Shown one piece after another: positions 5,393 through 5,878 of a stretch of DNA of 5,878 nucleotides. The position numbers and the translations under genes are program-made. Every line of letters starts with the position of its first letter. The stretch's first letter is position 1. The notes beneath the pieces are model-generated. The model made no database searches, had not been told where the DNA came from, and was given only the letters and a program-made list of their open reading frames with translations. The stretch spans positions 1-5,878 of the forward strand of contig JAHIJU010000488.1 of assembly GCA_018898235.1 (NCBI GenBank), given 5' to 3'. This stretch comes from Actinomycetota bacterium (GTDB lineage Bacteria > Actinomycetota > Actinomycetes > Actinomycetales > Cellulomonadaceae).

Positions 5393-5856
5393 CCGGAGGC
5401 CTTGGTCGTGGTGTTGACCGGAGGAGCCGGGGCGGGGGCCGGAGCAGGGGCCGCGGGTGCCGCAGCGGCGGGGGCCGGGGCCGCCGCCGGAGCCGCGGGC
5501 GCTGCCGCGGCGGACGACGATCTCGACTGCGTGGTCGTCGACGAGCGCGGCGCCGTGGCCTGAGCCTGCGCGGCTGCCTCCGCCCGGGCCGCCGCCGCGG
5601 CCGCGGCCTCCGCGGCCCGCTGGTCGAGGACGGCCTGGAGCGCGGCGATCCGGGCCTTGGCATCGGCGACCTGCGCGAGCGCCGCCTCGACCTGCGGGTC
5701 CGTCGTCGCGGTGGCCGAGGGCGTCGGCGTCGGCGAGGCGGTGGCGAGCGGGTCGTGCGCGCCGGCCCATGCGACTCCGCTGCCGAACACCCCGGCGCTC
5801 ACCGGAACCAGCGCGAGCGCTGCGAGCCGTCGCCCCTGGCGCGCGCGGTCAGTCAT
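5389..5856 (-). CDS. Small secreted Ala/Pro-rich protein with helical segment, first visible gene of the redox operon
   Basis: 155 residues, family not recognised. The start has a short basic N-terminus (RQGRR, residues 6-10), a hydrophobic stretch at 11-30 and a likely signal-peptidase site after AWA (residue 31), so export is expected; the Arg pair is not a full Tat motif. A Ser/Thr/Pro linker follows (37-53), then a heptad-like Ala-rich helix (54-100, containing VEAALAQVADAKARIAAL) that may form a coiled coil. Next is a Ser/Thr patch (102-115) and a nearly pure Ala/Pro tail (116-146) ending NTTTKASG. There is no cysteine, no lipobox and no clear flavinylation motif. Its TGA overlaps the next gene's ATG as ATGA, so the two are probably translationally coupled. 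Inference: a periplasmic or wall-spanning spacer or scaffold for the redox proteins. Only 22 bases lie upstream; the ATG is clear but I see no strong ribosome site, so the operon may begin outside the window. Confidence 0.72.
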   Translation of the reverse strand: MTDRARQGRRLAALALVPVSAGVFGSGVAWAGAHDPLATASPTPTPSATATTDPQVEAALAQVADAKARIAALQAVLDQRAAEAAAAAAARAEAAAQAQATAPRSSTTTQSRSSSAAAAPAAPAAAPAPAAAAPAAPAPAPAPAPPVNTTTKASG

Positions 5857-5878
5857 GCGTGGACCCGTTCTCGTGCTC

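Noticed and set aside
4409..5770. Longer 453-residue version of the ApbE protein
   Set aside because: The extra N-terminus is Arg/Gly-rich and lies antiphase over the secreted-protein gene; the ApbE fold begins just after the ATG at 5392.

Overview
The window is very GC-rich DNA with strong G/C bias at third codon positions, GTG as well as ATG starts and Ala/Arg/Pro-rich proteins. This points to a high-GC actinobacterium; a Pseudonocardiaceae-like genome is my best guess, but nothing here fixes the genus. Every gene I can support lies on the minus strand, so transcription runs from the right edge to the left.

Right and centre (5856 down to 2034): a tightly packed redox operon. In transcription order it encodes a small secreted Ala/Pro-rich protein with a helical segment, an ApbE-type FAD:protein FMN transferase, a six-helix ferric-reductase-like membrane protein with two His pairs for bis-heme b, a NuoF-like FMN/Fe-S protein with an SLBB-type region, and a 76-residue ferredoxin whose three cysteines fit a [3Fe-4S] cluster. 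The first four genes are joined by ATGA or TGATG stop/start overlaps. The ferredoxin follows after a 148-base gap filled almost entirely by a degenerate ~17-bp repeat. From family knowledge, this set suggests an electron path from a cytoplasmic donor (NAD(P)H or reduced ferredoxin) through the NuoF-like protein and membrane hemes to a covalently flavinylated protein outside the membrane. No FMN-binding acceptor protein is encoded here, so it may lie just beyond the right edge.

Middle left (2033 to 1459): a C-rich (minus-strand) tract, a 55-bp perfect hairpin element (copy C), and about 430 bases without a convincing gene. Then comes a 270-residue protein I do not recognise (1458 to 646).

Far left (626 to 1): directly behind the unknown gene sits a decayed second copy of the ferredoxin gene, with the same start position relative to its first cysteine, one frameshift, and two of three cluster cysteines lost. 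Beyond it are two more copies (B and A) of the hairpin element, a separate perfect 9-bp hairpin, and a 10-bp-period G/C tandem repeat.

The most unusual signals are the hairpin family, whose outer arm (AACTGGTCAGTTGG) is conserved while the inner stem changes sequence yet stays paired; its occurrence downstream of both the intact and the broken ferredoxin; and the repeat array that supplies both the stop codon of the NuoF-like gene and the start codon of the ferredoxin.
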